DNA of 22,850 nt from Prevotella sp. UBA1104 (GTDB lineage Bacteria > Bacteroidota > Bacteroidia > Bacteroidales > Bacteroidaceae): contig DCBP01000001.1 of assembly GCA_002314055.1 (NCBI GenBank), positions 2,820 through 25,669 on the forward strand, given 5' to 3'. Shown piece by piece: positions 13,256-22,850 of this stretch. Within the stretch, counting starts at the first letter, position 1, and each line of letters begins with the position of its first letter. The position numbers and the translations under genes are program-made. The notes under the pieces are model-generated. The model saw nothing but the letters and a program-made list of their open reading frames with translations, ran no database searches and was not told the origin of the DNA.

Positions 13256-16200
13256 CTACTTCACGGCAATCTTTCTTGTCTTGCCGCCTTGCTTGACGAT
13301 ATACACTCCACCGCGCACAATCTGCGACGGCTCCACCTTACGGCCAGTCAAGTCATAGACAACAACATTTTGAGCCATGCCGTCAGCATCAATACTAAAT
13401 ATGCCGTCGGTACCGCTCCACACAGCCTGCGTCAAACGACTCTCACCTGTATTGTAAACTGCACTTACAGAATAATTGTCATTTTTGTCTGCTGTTACAT
13501 TTGCCACATAAGAAGTGGTGCTGACAGGAGCTGCGGTGAGCAGTTCGCCATTGCGGTAAACGTTATATCCGAGAAGACGGAAGTCGCGTGCCGCCTTGCG
13601 ATAGGTGATGTCGTCAAGGAACAGAATATACTGGTTGTTTGACACACAGCGCAGGGCAAAATAGCGAGTGCCTTCAGGCAGATTTGCCGAGAACTCCTGC
13701 CACTGCGTAGGTACGCTTATTGTAGCACCGAGTTTCTTGAAGTCAGCGGTTTCCGTACCTGAAGTAGAATACAATACTTCAAGCTGCTCTTTTGTGCTAT
13801 AGTAAGCTCCGTCAGGACTGCAAGCCCAGAACTTCACGGTCTGAGCACCGTCAACCTCCGGCGAAATGAGCCAGTCGTCGTTGGTTACGCGTCCTGAACA
13901 GAATGCTGCAGCAACCTGTTTTCCTGAATGTGTAGGATAAAGTGAAGTATTGATGCCGGCAGCCGACGGATTGAATACCATATAAGCTTTAGGAGCCTCA
14001 ACATTGTCATACTGAACATAATCACCATGTCCGTCGAGCACTCCCATAGTACTGCTCTTGTCTCCATCGTAAAGCGTCCACTCGCCCATATTCGTTATAG
14101 AGAACGGATAATATGATTCGAAATCCTCTGTCACAGTCTCTGCCGTCGTTCCATTGTTTATACCCTCCGGTTCATTCCATGAAAGCTCTACAGAAGAGTT
14201 GCCGGCTCCGGCTTTTGCACAGACACTCTTGATAAACGGTTTGCCAGGCAGAACCGTAACGACTGTATTCGCAGAAGTATTGTTCGCCACATCCTCATCA
14301 GCAGCCCACTCTATTGCGGCTCTGTACACACAAGTCTGAGGAGCATCGCTGTTCAGCGTGTCGGTAAGAGAAATCGCAGCAGTCTCGCCGGCGGCAAGCT
14401 GTCGGTATGTAATGGAGTTTACAGGGGTATCGTTGCGATAGAGCACAACCTTGAAGTTCTCTGCCACACCGGCTCCCTTGTTTTCAACATAAATATTGAA
14501 CGGCACCTCGTCGCCTACCTGAGCCTTCTCTGTCAGCGTGTAAGCATCCGCCAACGAAAGGTCATTCTCTTTTACATCATTGATGGAAATTGCATCTACA
14601 TAGAAAGGTTTGATGGCAGCAAGATCTTCAGCATGCCCGCCCACTCCGGTGAACGACAGCTGCACATAGTCGTAGGAACGGAATGCAGACAGGTCATATT
14701 TCTTCTCCTGCCACTCTCCGTTCATGCCGTCAAGCTCCGTGTTGTTTGGAACGAAAGAACCTACGGTATGCCGCTTTCCATCGGGAGTAATAATCTCAAC
14801 ATTGAGCGAATGGCAACAGTTCTTCATATTAAATACAAAGAACTTGAGAACGGGATGGTTGGCATTCTTTAGCGAAACTTTCGGTCCGACAAAACTTGCC
14901 CTCGCTCCCTCGGTAACGGTAGCAAAAGAAATCAGTCCGCCGTCGCCGTCGTATGCCTCGGCATAAGTGCCGAGCTGCATGAGATACCACTCCGCCACAT
15001 CACTGTCGTATGGGCACCACGGACCGCGCTCCAAGCTGCGTTTGGCAAACGACTCAGCATACGGTAAGGCATATGGCTTTCCAACAAATACCGTATCGGT
15101 AGATGCCTCAACGCCCTTGCCCTGTGCCGTTTCCGGAGTAATGGTATACCAGGCGAGACGCTGTTCGCCTTCCTTCATTGTGAGCTGTTCGCTGAAAGAA
15201 GGTTCCGTAACGACGGCACTACGCAACGAACTGCCGTTTACGTTGCCTATATTGTATTTCAGGCTCGTCATGTCGATTGTTCCGCCATGTATTCCTGCCA
15301 TTGGAGCATTCCATGTGGCAACCACCTTTCCGCCGTCGGTAGCTGTAACCTTTCCGCCAGTCACGGCAGCCGGAGTATCATATCCAACGTATGTCTCCAC
15401 TGATACAGGAGCACCGCTACCGTATTCATTCTCCGCCACGATACGGTATTCCACCATGCCGTCAATCTGCGGTGTATCCTCAAATGACTTCAAAGCACCT
15501 GGAGTAACATCACGGAACGTCTTTACCAAGGCATTGTCAGACAAGCGTGTCACGCTTATCTTGCTGATATTGCCCGTAAGTTCACTGCCTGCCATATCGG
15601 CAAATGGAGCCGCAAATGAGATTTTCACCTTATGCTCAGCACCTTCGGCAGTTGCCTTAACGTCAAACACGGCTGCCGGAGCCTTTGTCGAACCGAGTTC
15701 CTCAACGTGTAAGTTGTCGATATACAGTGAACTGCCGTCAGCATACGTGCTGCATGCATGAATTCCGATGTAGCAAGCTCCGTCTTCTGCAGGAATGAAT
15801 GTACCGCTGAATGTCTTTGATTCATCTGTTGAAACCTCAGTAACCGGTATTATTTGCTGCGTCAGCGACTTTCCTTTCGGGAAGTTTCCGGCAGCCACCT
15901 CAAATTTTTCCGTGCAGCCCTGGTCTGCCATAGCTTCAAGCGACACATAATATACCTTGTCCTTGCTCATGCTGAATGCTGGAGTAATGAGCCAGTCGTC
16001 GGCATCAAGTCCCGACTCGCTAATTGTGTACATCATGCAGTCGCCAAAGAACGACCATGTATTGTCGTCGCCATTGACATCATCTGCCATCAGACTCGAC
16101 ACCTCGTCTTCACTGTCGAAGGTCTGATCGTATGGCAATTGCAGCGACGTACCGAGTTGCAGAGTATTGGTCTTTGCCGTTCCGCCGTATTCCCCGGCAT

Positions 16201-17554
16201 GACTTGCCTTAACCTCATAATAATAATTGCCGTACTGTATGTCTGCCACATCGTCGACAAATGAAGTTGCCGAACCTGTGTACACTTCCTTACTGCCCGG
16301 CTGACGTGTAACAGTATAAGTTACTGTCTGCGGATTGAAATAACCGCCGTGGTCGCCCTGTTGAGGTGCAGTCCATACCACACTCACCTTGTCGCCGTTT
16401 TTCTCCGCCTTCGGCGATAGCGGCGTCACCACGTCGTTACCAGCCCAGAAATCACAGTACACAAACGGACTTCTGCCCGTAACATTGCTTGCTGTAATTT
16501 TTAGAGTATGCATACCGCGTTCTACCGTGGCTGGTTCCGACACGGCAGCTCCTGCCGTTGAACTACCGTTGAAGAGCGGTTCCCCGTCAATCTTCACTTG
16601 ATAATCCAGATTGCCACTCAGTTTTGCTCCAGCCATCGTTGTCGTTGGCATAGTGAATACGACATTTCCTGTCAACGAAGCTTGACTGAACTCTACAGAA
16701 GGTTTCTGCGGAGACGACGGAGCACCGCCTACAGCATACGATCCTTTGGTGAAGATACCCGTAAACTGGTACCTGTCGGGGATAGTGGCGAGTGTCGTCG
16801 CCTTTCCCGTGGCAAGGTCAAGCTCACAGAGTTCCGGACTCTCGTCGGTATAGTGTGGAGTCATTGCCCAAAGCATTCTGCCCGATGGATAATCGAAAGT
16901 GGCACTCTGAGCATATTTCACGGTTTTGCCCGTCTGTCCTATCTCCGTCAACGAGCCTGTTTGCTTGTCGATGCTATAGAGCATACCATAGAGGCCAACA
17001 CCATAGAGTTTGCCGTCGCGTGTAGAAGCGAGGGCAATAAGCTCCTCCTTCAAGTCGGAAATTTTCGAAGAGAAACCTGTTGCCGTGTTAAGCGTTCCAA
17101 AGAAATACTTATTATCTTTAGGGTCTACCCTGAAGCATCCGTATATCTTGTCGCCCACGGGGTCATAGGCGAGGTCCGACGCCACACTGCTGTATGTTGT
17201 AAGCTTTTTCTCGCTGAGCAGTTTCCATCCGTTCTCCACATCATATATTCGGAAACTCACCGTCCCGTCATAATTGTACGGGGTGTAGTCAACCATATAA
17301 TAACGCCCGTCTACATATACTCCGCCTCCGAAAGCCGTTAGCTTGTCGTCGAGCTTCACCGGAGCTATTTTAGAACCATCGTTTGCCGGCATACTGTATA
17401 TGCCATATGGAGCTTTCTCCATATCTTCCCATCCATGTCCGAACACTACACTGCCGTAAACAACAGGCTGAGCCTGGGCATGTGCCATCGAAGCACAGCC
17501 CAGACCCAGCGTAGTAAGTGCTATGGCGGATAAGGATATCCTCTTTATTGCCAT
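13256..17554 (-). CDS. large secreted Fn3 / choice-of-anchor J protein with sorting tail (paralogue 1)
   Basis: The chosen start (MAIKRISLSAIALTTLGLG...AHA) gives 1432 residues. An upstream ATG at 17602 would overlap the preceding gene and put 16 residues before the signal peptide. After the signal peptide, about 27-300 is a repetitive beta-propeller-like region (LAYDPVGDKIYGCF, TRDGKLYGVGLYGMLYSID). Fn3-type domains follow at about 376-472, 623-723 and 723-829. Choice-of-anchor J/cleaved-adhesin-like modules lie at about 473-615, 829-991 and 1141-1315, two with NDDWLISP/ADDWLITP. A CARDB-like module spans about 996-1103. The end VVVYDLTGRKVEP...GGVYIVKQGGKTRKIAVK is a T9SS-type tail. The predicted location is the cell surface or outside; adhesion or matrix binding is inference. 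It starts 19 nt after the paralogue's stop. Confidence 0.88.
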   Translation of the reverse strand: MAIKRISLSAIALTTLGLGCASMAHAQAQPVVYGSVVFGHGWEDMEKAPYGIYSMPANDGSKIAPVKLDDKLTAFGGGVYVDGRYYMVDYTPYNYDGTVSFRIYDVENGWKLLSEKKLTTYSSVASDLAYDPVGDKIYGCFRVDPKDNKYFFGTLNTATGFSSKISDLKEELIALASTRDGKLYGVGLYGMLYSIDKQTGSLTEIGQTGKTVKYAQSATFDYPSGRMLWAMTPHYTDESPELCELDLATGKATTLATIPDRYQFTGIFTKGSYAVGGAPSSPQKPSVEFSQASLTGNVVFTMPTTTMAGAKLSGNLDYQVKIDGEPLFNGSSTAGAAVSEPATVERGMHTLKITASNVTGRSPFVYCDFWAGNDVVTPLSPKAEKNGDKVSVVWTAPQQGDHGGYFNPQTVTYTVTRQPGSKEVYTGSATSFVDDVADIQYGNYYYEVKASHAGEYGGTAKTNTLQLGTSLQLPYDQTFDSEDEVSSLMADDVNGDDNTWSFFGDCMMYTISESGLDADDWLITPAFSMSKDKVYYVSLEAMADQGCTEKFEVAAGNFPKGKSLTQQIIPVTEVSTDESKTFSGTFIPAEDGACYIGIHACSTYADGSSLYIDNLHVEELGSTKAPAAVFDVKATAEGAEHKVKISFAAPFADMAGSELTGNISKISVTRLSDNALVKTFRDVTPGALKSFEDTPQIDGMVEYRIVAENEYGSGAPVSVETYVGYDTPAAVTGGKVTATDGGKVVATWNAPMAGIHGGTIDMTSLKYNIGNVNGSSLRSAVVTEPSFSEQLTMKEGEQRLAWYTITPETAQGKGVEASTDTVFVGKPYALPYAESFAKRSLERGPWCPYDSDVAEWYLMQLGTYAEAYDGDGGLISFATVTEGARASFVGPKVSLKNANHPVLKFFVFNMKNCCHSLNVEIITPDGKRHTVGSFVPNNTELDGMNGEWQEKKYDLSAFRSYDYVQLSFTGVGGHAEDLAAIKPFYVDAISINDVKENDLSLADAYTLTEKAQVGDEVPFNIYVENKGAGVAENFKVVLYRNDTPVNSITYRQLAAGETAAISLTDTLNSDAPQTCVYRAAIEWAADEDVANNTSANTVVTVLPGKPFIKSVCAKAGAGNSSVELSWNEPEGINNGTTAETVTEDFESYYPFSITNMGEWTLYDGDKSSTMGVLDGHGDYVQYDNVEAPKAYMVFNPSAAGINTSLYPTHSGKQVAAAFCSGRVTNDDWLISPEVDGAQTVKFWACSPDGAYYSTKEQLEVLYSTSGTETADFKKLGATISVPTQWQEFSANLPEGTRYFALRCVSNNQYILFLDDITYRKAARDFRLLGYNVYRNGELLTAAPVSTTSYVANVTADKNDNYSVSAVYNTGESRLTQAVWSGTDGIFSIDADGMAQNVVVYDLTGRKVEPSQIVRGGVYIVKQGGKTRKIAVK

Positions 17555-17573
17555 ATTGAAATAATATAAATTT

Positions 17574-20500
17574 TTATTTAACCAAAACCTTGTATGTGGC
17601 ATTGCCTATCTTGACGATATACATGCCTGGCTGTGCCGCGATGCGCTCTGTGGCATTTGCCGTAAACTGTGTTTTCAAACTGCCGTCTACGGTGTATACC
17701 CTTACGTTCTTGCCCTCGGCTCCTACCACAAGGATATGTCCCTCGGCTCCAGCCACTGCTGCATTACCGGCAGCAACACTTGCTATAGCAGAAGTGTAGG
17801 CAACCTCGGCGAGATTAGAAGGAACAGACTCGCCCTTGTCGTAAACAGCCGTTACAAGATATCCGTATGTAGTATTGTTGACCACGCTCTCATCAGAATA
17901 CGTCTCTCCGACAACAGGTTTCGTGTTGAGTTTCACGAAGTCGCGGTACACATTGTAACCCTTCAGTTCGAGTTTCTCTGCCACAGCACCCTTTGCCACA
18001 TACGAGATATCGTCGACGAGGAGGGCAAACTTGTTGTTTGACACGCAGCGGATAGCAAAATATTTCGTTCCTTCCGGAACATCCACCTTGTATTCATCCC
18101 AACCACTAACATTATTCACGTCGATTGTCTCGCCAATCTTCTGGAAACTGCTTATTGCCTTGTCGGTAGTAGAATAGAGCACTTCCATCTGTTCAGGAAC
18201 AGCTGATGCGAGACCGGCTTTTGCATAGAAGATTACGGTCTGTGCGTCGCCATTGAGTTCCGGCGATACAAGCCAGTCGTCGTTCTGCTTTTTCGTCTCG
18301 CCACCATCATTTGAAGCACAAGCGAAACTTACGAGCATCTGGTTGCCTGAGTGCGGGTCCCAGCTCTTGAACGGTATACCAGCCTGTTCCACATTGAATA
18401 CCTGGAACGCCATAGGCTTGCCGGCATTCTCGTATTCCAACGGTTCGAAACTGTCGCTGAGCGTTATTCTGATGGTATTCTGCTGGTCGCAGTCGTATGT
18501 AGTCCAGTCGCCATAACCTGTTATTGCAAATGCCTTATAAGAGTCAAAGTCGTCTGTTGTTGTCTCCATACCAACCTTGCTCATATCCGGTGCCGTCCAC
18601 GAGAGTTTAACGGCATTTCCCTCTGCCGCTCCCGTCAATGCGGTAGCTGCCGGATAGTTAGGATAAACGACCTTTACATTTGCCTTCTCCGAGGCATTGT
18701 TGGCTGCAAACTTGTCGGCTGAGTATTCCACAGCGGCATAATACTGAGTGTTCTCTGGATCAAGCACCGTTATGTTGTCGCCGAAGGTTACTGTTTTCTC
18801 CGCATCACCATTGATGTCTTCACCCTGCATGCGGCTCACTTCCTTGTCGTTCTTGTACAGAACCAGCGAATAATCGCTGCCACTTACTGCCGATTCGGAA
18901 TTGTTGCGGTAGGTGAATTCCATTTCTGCAGCATTGCCCGACATTAACTTCTCTGGAGCGGTAAATGTGCGTGCCATCATGTCGTTATCGGCTTTCTCAA
19001 CGATTGCCACATTATCGTAGGCAAGGAAGTTGTCGAGTGTCTTCACAGCCTCGCCCTCGAAGCCGATGCGCACATACTTACTGTCTTTGTATGGGGCAAG
19101 GTCTACGCTGAAGCGGTGCCAGCCTTCAGTATATTTGTCGGTTGAGATGCTGAGGGCATCAACAAACTCGCCATAATCTTTCTGTACGCTTACCGTGAGC
19201 TTGTCGCCCTGTCCGTTCATATAAGCCCAGAAGTTCAATACCGGGTTCTGCATCTTGCTGATGTCAACCTTCGGCGACTCACTTCTTACAGCCTTGCCTA
19301 AGGCTACAGCAGAGAACGACTGCATACCGCCATCATTGTCCTGTGCGACAGTAACAGGCGATTCCGTCATGGCGTAGCAATATGCCTCGCCAACAGTGCC
19401 CTTTGTAGGATTGGTTACCCATGGACCACTCTTCATCGTTGTCCCCTTGAACGATTCTACCAGTGGGGCGATTATCGACGGACCGGCTATTGCCGAATAT
19501 GTAGTCCAGTAATCTCGTCCGCCGCCGGCAATGTTTGTGGCATATACGCTGTATGCCGTATAAACCTGCTTTCCGCCAGTTTCGAGCTGTTCTTCATAAT
19601 GGTTAACATTGCCGAGATACTTGTCGTCGGGGTCTGTACCTGCTGAAACATAGTATGTCAGTTCTTCCGGATTGATGTATCCCCCGTGGATTCCTTCAGG
19701 TGCATCCCATGTTACGTGTATCAGTCCCTCTTTTTCCGGGTCTTCGTATGCCCTGAGGTTTCTTACAGCTCCCGGAGCGTCAGTACCGACGTAGACTTTC
19801 TTTGTTACTTCCATTCCCTCTTCGCCGTTGGCATTTACAGCCATAGCGGAGTATGTGTGGAAGGCTGATTCCACTCCTTCATCCTTAAAGGAGCATGCTT
19901 TACCAGGAGCTACATCCGTGAACGTTGTCAGCGTAACGCCGTCGCGACATACGTTTACCTTCAAGTTTCCGGTCAGCGGCTCTCCGCCAAGTGTCGTGGA
20001 TGGGGCGTTGAACGCTACTGTAGCCTCAGAAGCTCCCTTCTCGCCAGGTGTTACGGTGAATTCCGCAGGAACGGCAGGTGCCGTGGATGCAATCTCTACA
20101 ATGTTGACATTGCCCACATAGAGGGTGCTCAAGTCGGCATCGCTCATGGCATGTATTCCGAAATATAGCTTGCCGTCTTCTTTTGCGAGATATGTTCCGC
20201 TAAGAGTATGGCGACGCGGGTTGTATGTTATGTCTGTCGGCTCTATAACCTGCGTTGTCATTGCCTCGGCAGTAGGTGCTGAGCCTACAGACAGGGCGAC
20301 ACGCTCCGTAGGATAAGAGTTGAGAGCATCAAACGTGAACTTGTATGCAGCCCCTTTCTTTGCGCTTATTGCAGGAGCAATGAGCCAGTCATCGGCAGCA
20401 TTTACAGAGTTTGCACTGTATGCCATCATCTCATAGTATGTATCAAACGTCCATGTGGTACCGTCGTTGTTGGCATCGACGATTTTGAATTCTTTGGCTT

Positions 20501-22127
20501 TCTCCTCAGAATCGAGGTTGTTTGTGTATGGCAGGGATATTGCGGAGCCGTAGGTTATCTCCTGACTCTCGGCATAGTCGCCAGTCATGTCGCCGTTTAC
20601 GGCTGCCACATTATATATATATGTGGCTTTCTCTTCGGAATTGATAACATCGGTATAAGATGTTGCTACAAGATTCTCTGCCACGGTAACGGCATTTGCC
20701 TCATCGCCCTTTTTGCTTCGCTTTACGATGTATTTCACGTTGTTCTTGTCGAACACGCCGCCGTTTACCGTCTTTTCTACTGCTGTCCATGAGAGCTGTA
20801 CGCTATTGTCTTTCACCTCAGCCTTTATGTTGGTAGGTGTTGCCGGTTTACCGTAGCCCACCCAAACGCTGTCGCGGTTAAGATCGCTCACGGCTGCCGG
20901 AATTTCGCCGTTGGCTGCTATGGCGGCAGTAACGGCAAACTGTGTCTTTCCGCTGTTTGCCAATGTTACCGGAGCCGACACTGCCTCGCCTGGAGCTGCC
21001 GTTCCTTCGGCTGCCTGCTCACCGTTTATGCGCACTGTATACTGGAGATTGCCTGTGAGGCTTGTACCTTTTACGTCCTTCGTAGGCATCTTGAAGTCTA
21101 CGGTTCCCTGAGTGAGCGAAGTGAGGTTTACCTTCATCTCCGTAACGCTGTCGGGCAGAGCGTTGAGCGTCAAGTCTTGTTTCATGTACAGGCCCGTAAT
21201 ATAGTCGCATGTCTCTGTATCGCCGTCGTCATATCCGAAACCGGCAATTTTACTGCTCTGTGCAGTCTGCGGGTCAACCTCATAGATGTCTGAAGCAAAA
21301 TAGTCGTTGGCTGCAGCCCAGTAGATTTTACCTGTGGCATAGTCGCAAGTGGCACTTTGGTATAGTGGTACCACGGATACGTCTGTTGTTCCTACTACCG
21401 TAGCCTTTCCATTATATTTATTCACAGTATACAGCTTTCCGCTTTTTCCGAAGCCGTAGAGCTGTCCGTCGCGGTTGAAGGTAATTGCCATGAATCTCTC
21501 CGGCAGTTGTCCGATGGAGTCGCAATCGAAGAGTGTGTAAGGATAGCCCTCCTGCGTACCGTATTTGAAACGTCCCAGTGTATTAAACTTTCCACTGTAG
21601 TCTGCATCCGAGAATATGCCATAGTATGTCTGTGTTTCTGGGTCGAAAGCAAGATCAGACGATATCGACGTGAATGTAAAGCCACGCTTCTCGCTATTCA
21701 GCGACCAATCTGCCGCATTGTAGTCATACAGCTTTATAGGCATCGTTATCTTGCTGCCGTCGTCTGACTCTGAATAGTAGGTGGTAAGGAATGAACCTTG
21801 TGCGTAAGTTGCACCTCCATAACTCTTCACATTGCCGTTTACAAGCGATATGCCACTTGGGTTTGACGTATTGAAGGTGTATAAACCTGGATTATTCTCA
21901 TCGCTCATACTCACATAGCCATATAGCTGCACACCGTTAGAGGCTGCCTTCAGCGGAGTATGAACTTTGTTTTTCGCCGCTTTCTTCGCTGCGGCACGCC
22001 TTGCCTTTACCTCTGGCGGCAACTGCTTAGCGTTTTGTGCCATCACCCCCCCAAATGTAGGAGTTGACACAAAGGCTATTGCCATCAGAGCACGGACAAG
22101 CATTTTGTTGTCTGCTTTTTTACTCAT
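17574..22127 (-). CDS. large secreted Fn3 / choice-of-anchor J protein with sorting tail (paralogue 2)
   Basis: This 1517-residue exported protein has a signal peptide (about 1-31, ending in GGVMAQ). A Lys/Ala-rich stretch (about 38-60, KARRAAAKKAAKNK) follows, absent from the neighbour. Then the same order as the downstream gene appears: a propeller-like region (about 65-330, with LAFDPETQTYYGIF and NRDGQLYGFGKSGKLYTV), Fn3 domains (about 425-525, 680-780, 784-880), choice-of-anchor J-like modules (about 527-672, 887-1039, 1190-1372; NDDWLVSP near 1280) and a CARDB-like module (about 1047-1155). The tail VRVYTVDG...PGMYIVKIGNATYKVLVK marks export by a Bacteroidota sorting system. It is the first gene of a two-gene operon and a clear tandem duplicate. 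The specific ligand is unknown. Confidence 0.88.
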   Translation of the reverse strand: MSKKADNKMLVRALMAIAFVSTPTFGGVMAQNAKQLPPEVKARRAAAKKAAKNKVHTPLKAASNGVQLYGYVSMSDENNPGLYTFNTSNPSGISLVNGNVKSYGGATYAQGSFLTTYYSESDDGSKITMPIKLYDYNAADWSLNSEKRGFTFTSISSDLAFDPETQTYYGIFSDADYSGKFNTLGRFKYGTQEGYPYTLFDCDSIGQLPERFMAITFNRDGQLYGFGKSGKLYTVNKYNGKATVVGTTDVSVVPLYQSATCDYATGKIYWAAANDYFASDIYEVDPQTAQSSKIAGFGYDDGDTETCDYITGLYMKQDLTLNALPDSVTEMKVNLTSLTQGTVDFKMPTKDVKGTSLTGNLQYTVRINGEQAAEGTAAPGEAVSAPVTLANSGKTQFAVTAAIAANGEIPAAVSDLNRDSVWVGYGKPATPTNIKAEVKDNSVQLSWTAVEKTVNGGVFDKNNVKYIVKRSKKGDEANAVTVAENLVATSYTDVINSEEKATYIYNVAAVNGDMTGDYAESQEITYGSAISLPYTNNLDSEEKAKEFKIVDANNDGTTWTFDTYYEMMAYSANSVNAADDWLIAPAISAKKGAAYKFTFDALNSYPTERVALSVGSAPTAEAMTTQVIEPTDITYNPRRHTLSGTYLAKEDGKLYFGIHAMSDADLSTLYVGNVNIVEIASTAPAVPAEFTVTPGEKGASEATVAFNAPSTTLGGEPLTGNLKVNVCRDGVTLTTFTDVAPGKACSFKDEGVESAFHTYSAMAVNANGEEGMEVTKKVYVGTDAPGAVRNLRAYEDPEKEGLIHVTWDAPEGIHGGYINPEELTYYVSAGTDPDDKYLGNVNHYEEQLETGGKQVYTAYSVYATNIAGGGRDYWTTYSAIAGPSIIAPLVESFKGTTMKSGPWVTNPTKGTVGEAYCYAMTESPVTVAQDNDGGMQSFSAVALGKAVRSESPKVDISKMQNPVLNFWAYMNGQGDKLTVSVQKDYGEFVDALSISTDKYTEGWHRFSVDLAPYKDSKYVRIGFEGEAVKTLDNFLAYDNVAIVEKADNDMMARTFTAPEKLMSGNAAEMEFTYRNNSESAVSGSDYSLVLYKNDKEVSRMQGEDINGDAEKTVTFGDNITVLDPENTQYYAAVEYSADKFAANNASEKANVKVVYPNYPAATALTGAAEGNAVKLSWTAPDMSKVGMETTTDDFDSYKAFAITGYGDWTTYDCDQQNTIRITLSDSFEPLEYENAGKPMAFQVFNVEQAGIPFKSWDPHSGNQMLVSFACASNDGGETKKQNDDWLVSPELNGDAQTVIFYAKAGLASAVPEQMEVLYSTTDKAISSFQKIGETIDVNNVSGWDEYKVDVPEGTKYFAIRCVSNNKFALLVDDISYVAKGAVAEKLELKGYNVYRDFVKLNTKPVVGETYSDESVVNNTTYGYLVTAVYDKGESVPSNLAEVAYTSAIASVAAGNAAVAGAEGHILVVGAEGKNVRVYTVDGSLKTQFTANATERIAAQPGMYIVKIGNATYKVLVK

Positions 22128-22165
22128 TTTTTACTTGGAGTTTATTGATAGTTGTTCTTCAGCTG

Positions 22166-22200
22166 CAAAGTTAATCAAAAAAGACAAACATTGCGACAAA
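22166..22200 (-). promoter_or_regulatory. promoter of the two-gene surface-protein operon
   Basis: Minus-strand TAACTTTG (22173-22166) is an exact -7 match. TTTG at 22200-22197 lies 23 nt upstream, slightly long. The leader to the start codon is about 35 nt. Confidence 0.5.
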
Positions 22201-22335
22201 ATATAACCTTTTGCCTATATTATTTACCCATATCTTATAATTTAACACTTCATAGACATAAAATGTACCTTATTATAAGACATTCGAGTTTTGTACTTTA
22301 CCAAGTACGGCAATTTATCAAGAAAATATTTTTTT

Positions 22336-22820
22336 GTCATTTTACCCTCACACCCTCACCAACGGCCTTGAAAGTCCCTGTTTATCGCACTTCCGGAGTG
22401 TGAGGGATAGTGTGAGGGGTCAATGCTTATCCCTCACACCTTCAACGAGGACGCAACAATCTTTTTTTTGAACCGTCATGCCAATATCATTAAAGCTAAG
22501 TAACTGTTCATAATTATCTTATATGAACGACAAAAGAGACAATGGAGACGACTTAATATAATAAAACAACAAAAACAACCGGTACAACAAATACAACACC
22601 TGCGTGTGTGGCAAGCATGAAGGTTGTTTGGGTTGTCTATGTTGTGAAGGTTGTTTTTAAATATTAATATTTTGTTTTTTGTATAAATTAATTGTGCGTA
22701 ACTACCTATCATTTGGTATAGGTGCATCTATGCTGCACCAAAAGTGCAACATTGAAGCACCTTTGGTGCACTATTATTTATGCCTTCTTTAAAGAAGTTC
22801 CGGTGATTACAAATGTATAA
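22336..22820. repeat. hairpin-rich interspersed repeat, copy B (with extra block)
   Basis: This matches copy A (6290-6545) at both ends. The left part holds CCCTCACACCCTCACCAA, CCTTGAAAG.CCCTGTTTATCG, and tandem GTGTGAGGGATA/GTGTGAGGGG opposite TATCCCTCACAC. The right part holds CTATCATTTGGTAT and CTATGCTGCACCAAAAGTGC. In the middle, about 22499-22705 has no counterpart in copy A. No gene is seen between 22128 and 22850. Confidence 0.75.
22499..22705. repeat. extra block of about 200 bp inside repeat copy B
   Basis: Copy A reads AAAGCTATCATTT. Copy B has AAAGCTA, then this block, then CTATCATTT, so CTA occurs on both sides. GTAACT occurs at both inner ends (22500-22505, 22698-22703). Inside are GTTCATA/TATGAAC (22506 onward) and AAAAACAACC opposite GGTTGTTTTT, with several GGTTGT-type units. 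It is an insertion in B or a deletion in A. Confidence 0.45.
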
Positions 22821-22850
22821 TTCATAGGATAAGTAAATGTTCAAAAATAA

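Noticed and set aside
14967..15761. 264-residue plus-strand open frame and similar long antisense frames over 13-22 kb
   Set aside because: They mirror the codon pattern of the large surface genes and contain no family motifs or promoters.

Overview
The window looks like a chromosomal segment of a Prevotella/Segatella-type member of the Bacteroidales. Four lines of sequence evidence support this. Promoters repeatedly fit the Bacteroidota pattern TTTG-N19-23-TAnnTTTG. Most genes lack Shine-Dalgarno sequences. Secreted proteins end in the GxYIV...K-type tail typical of the group. The gene set (BspA-like leucine-rich repeats, choice-of-anchor J/Fn3 surface proteins, a Bacteroidales-type tyrosine integrase with a MerR-like helix-turn-helix partner) is also typical. 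No species can be named from sequence reading alone.

Layout. 1-2726: the end of an integrated mobile element, with a tyrosine recombinase (178-1299, -) preceded by an unusual zinc-finger protein carrying four tandem excisionase-type HTH domains (1428-2378, -), a canonical promoter (2603-2634) and three decamer repeats (2694-2723). This abuts a leucine-rich-repeat surface protein (2727-4562, -) that stops in mid-repeat, so the element probably truncated it. 4563-6686: a cohesin-like secreted protein (4585-5709, -) forms an operon with the LRR gene. Upstream of it lie a highly structured RNA candidate, a short MITE-like inverted-repeat element, and copy A of an intergenic hairpin-rich repeat.

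6687-7338: an overlapping DUF4160/DUF2442 pair, a probable toxin-antitoxin-like module, closed by a strong terminator. A minus-strand promoter facing the same terminator suggests a small RNA. 7690-8340: hemolysin III-family membrane protein. 8535-11071: cysS and a YitT-family membrane protein on the minus strand, separated by degenerate short tandem repeats. 11210-12899: a Y-family DNA polymerase overlapping a YolD-like gene, a likely DNA-damage tolerance module. 13008-13143: a remnant consisting only of a signal peptide and a secretion tail.

13256-22127: two very large tandem paralogous secreted proteins (about 1432 and 1517 residues) with matching domain order, transcribed leftwards from one promoter at about 22166-22200. 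22128-22850: intergenic DNA carrying copy B of the hairpin repeat, which contains an extra block of about 200 bp absent from copy A.

The core genes (cysS, hlyIII, yitT, polymerase) look ordinary. The interest lies in the intergenic DNA: a repeat family with mutually exclusive hairpins, a structured RNA, a probable sRNA, and the element/LRR junction.
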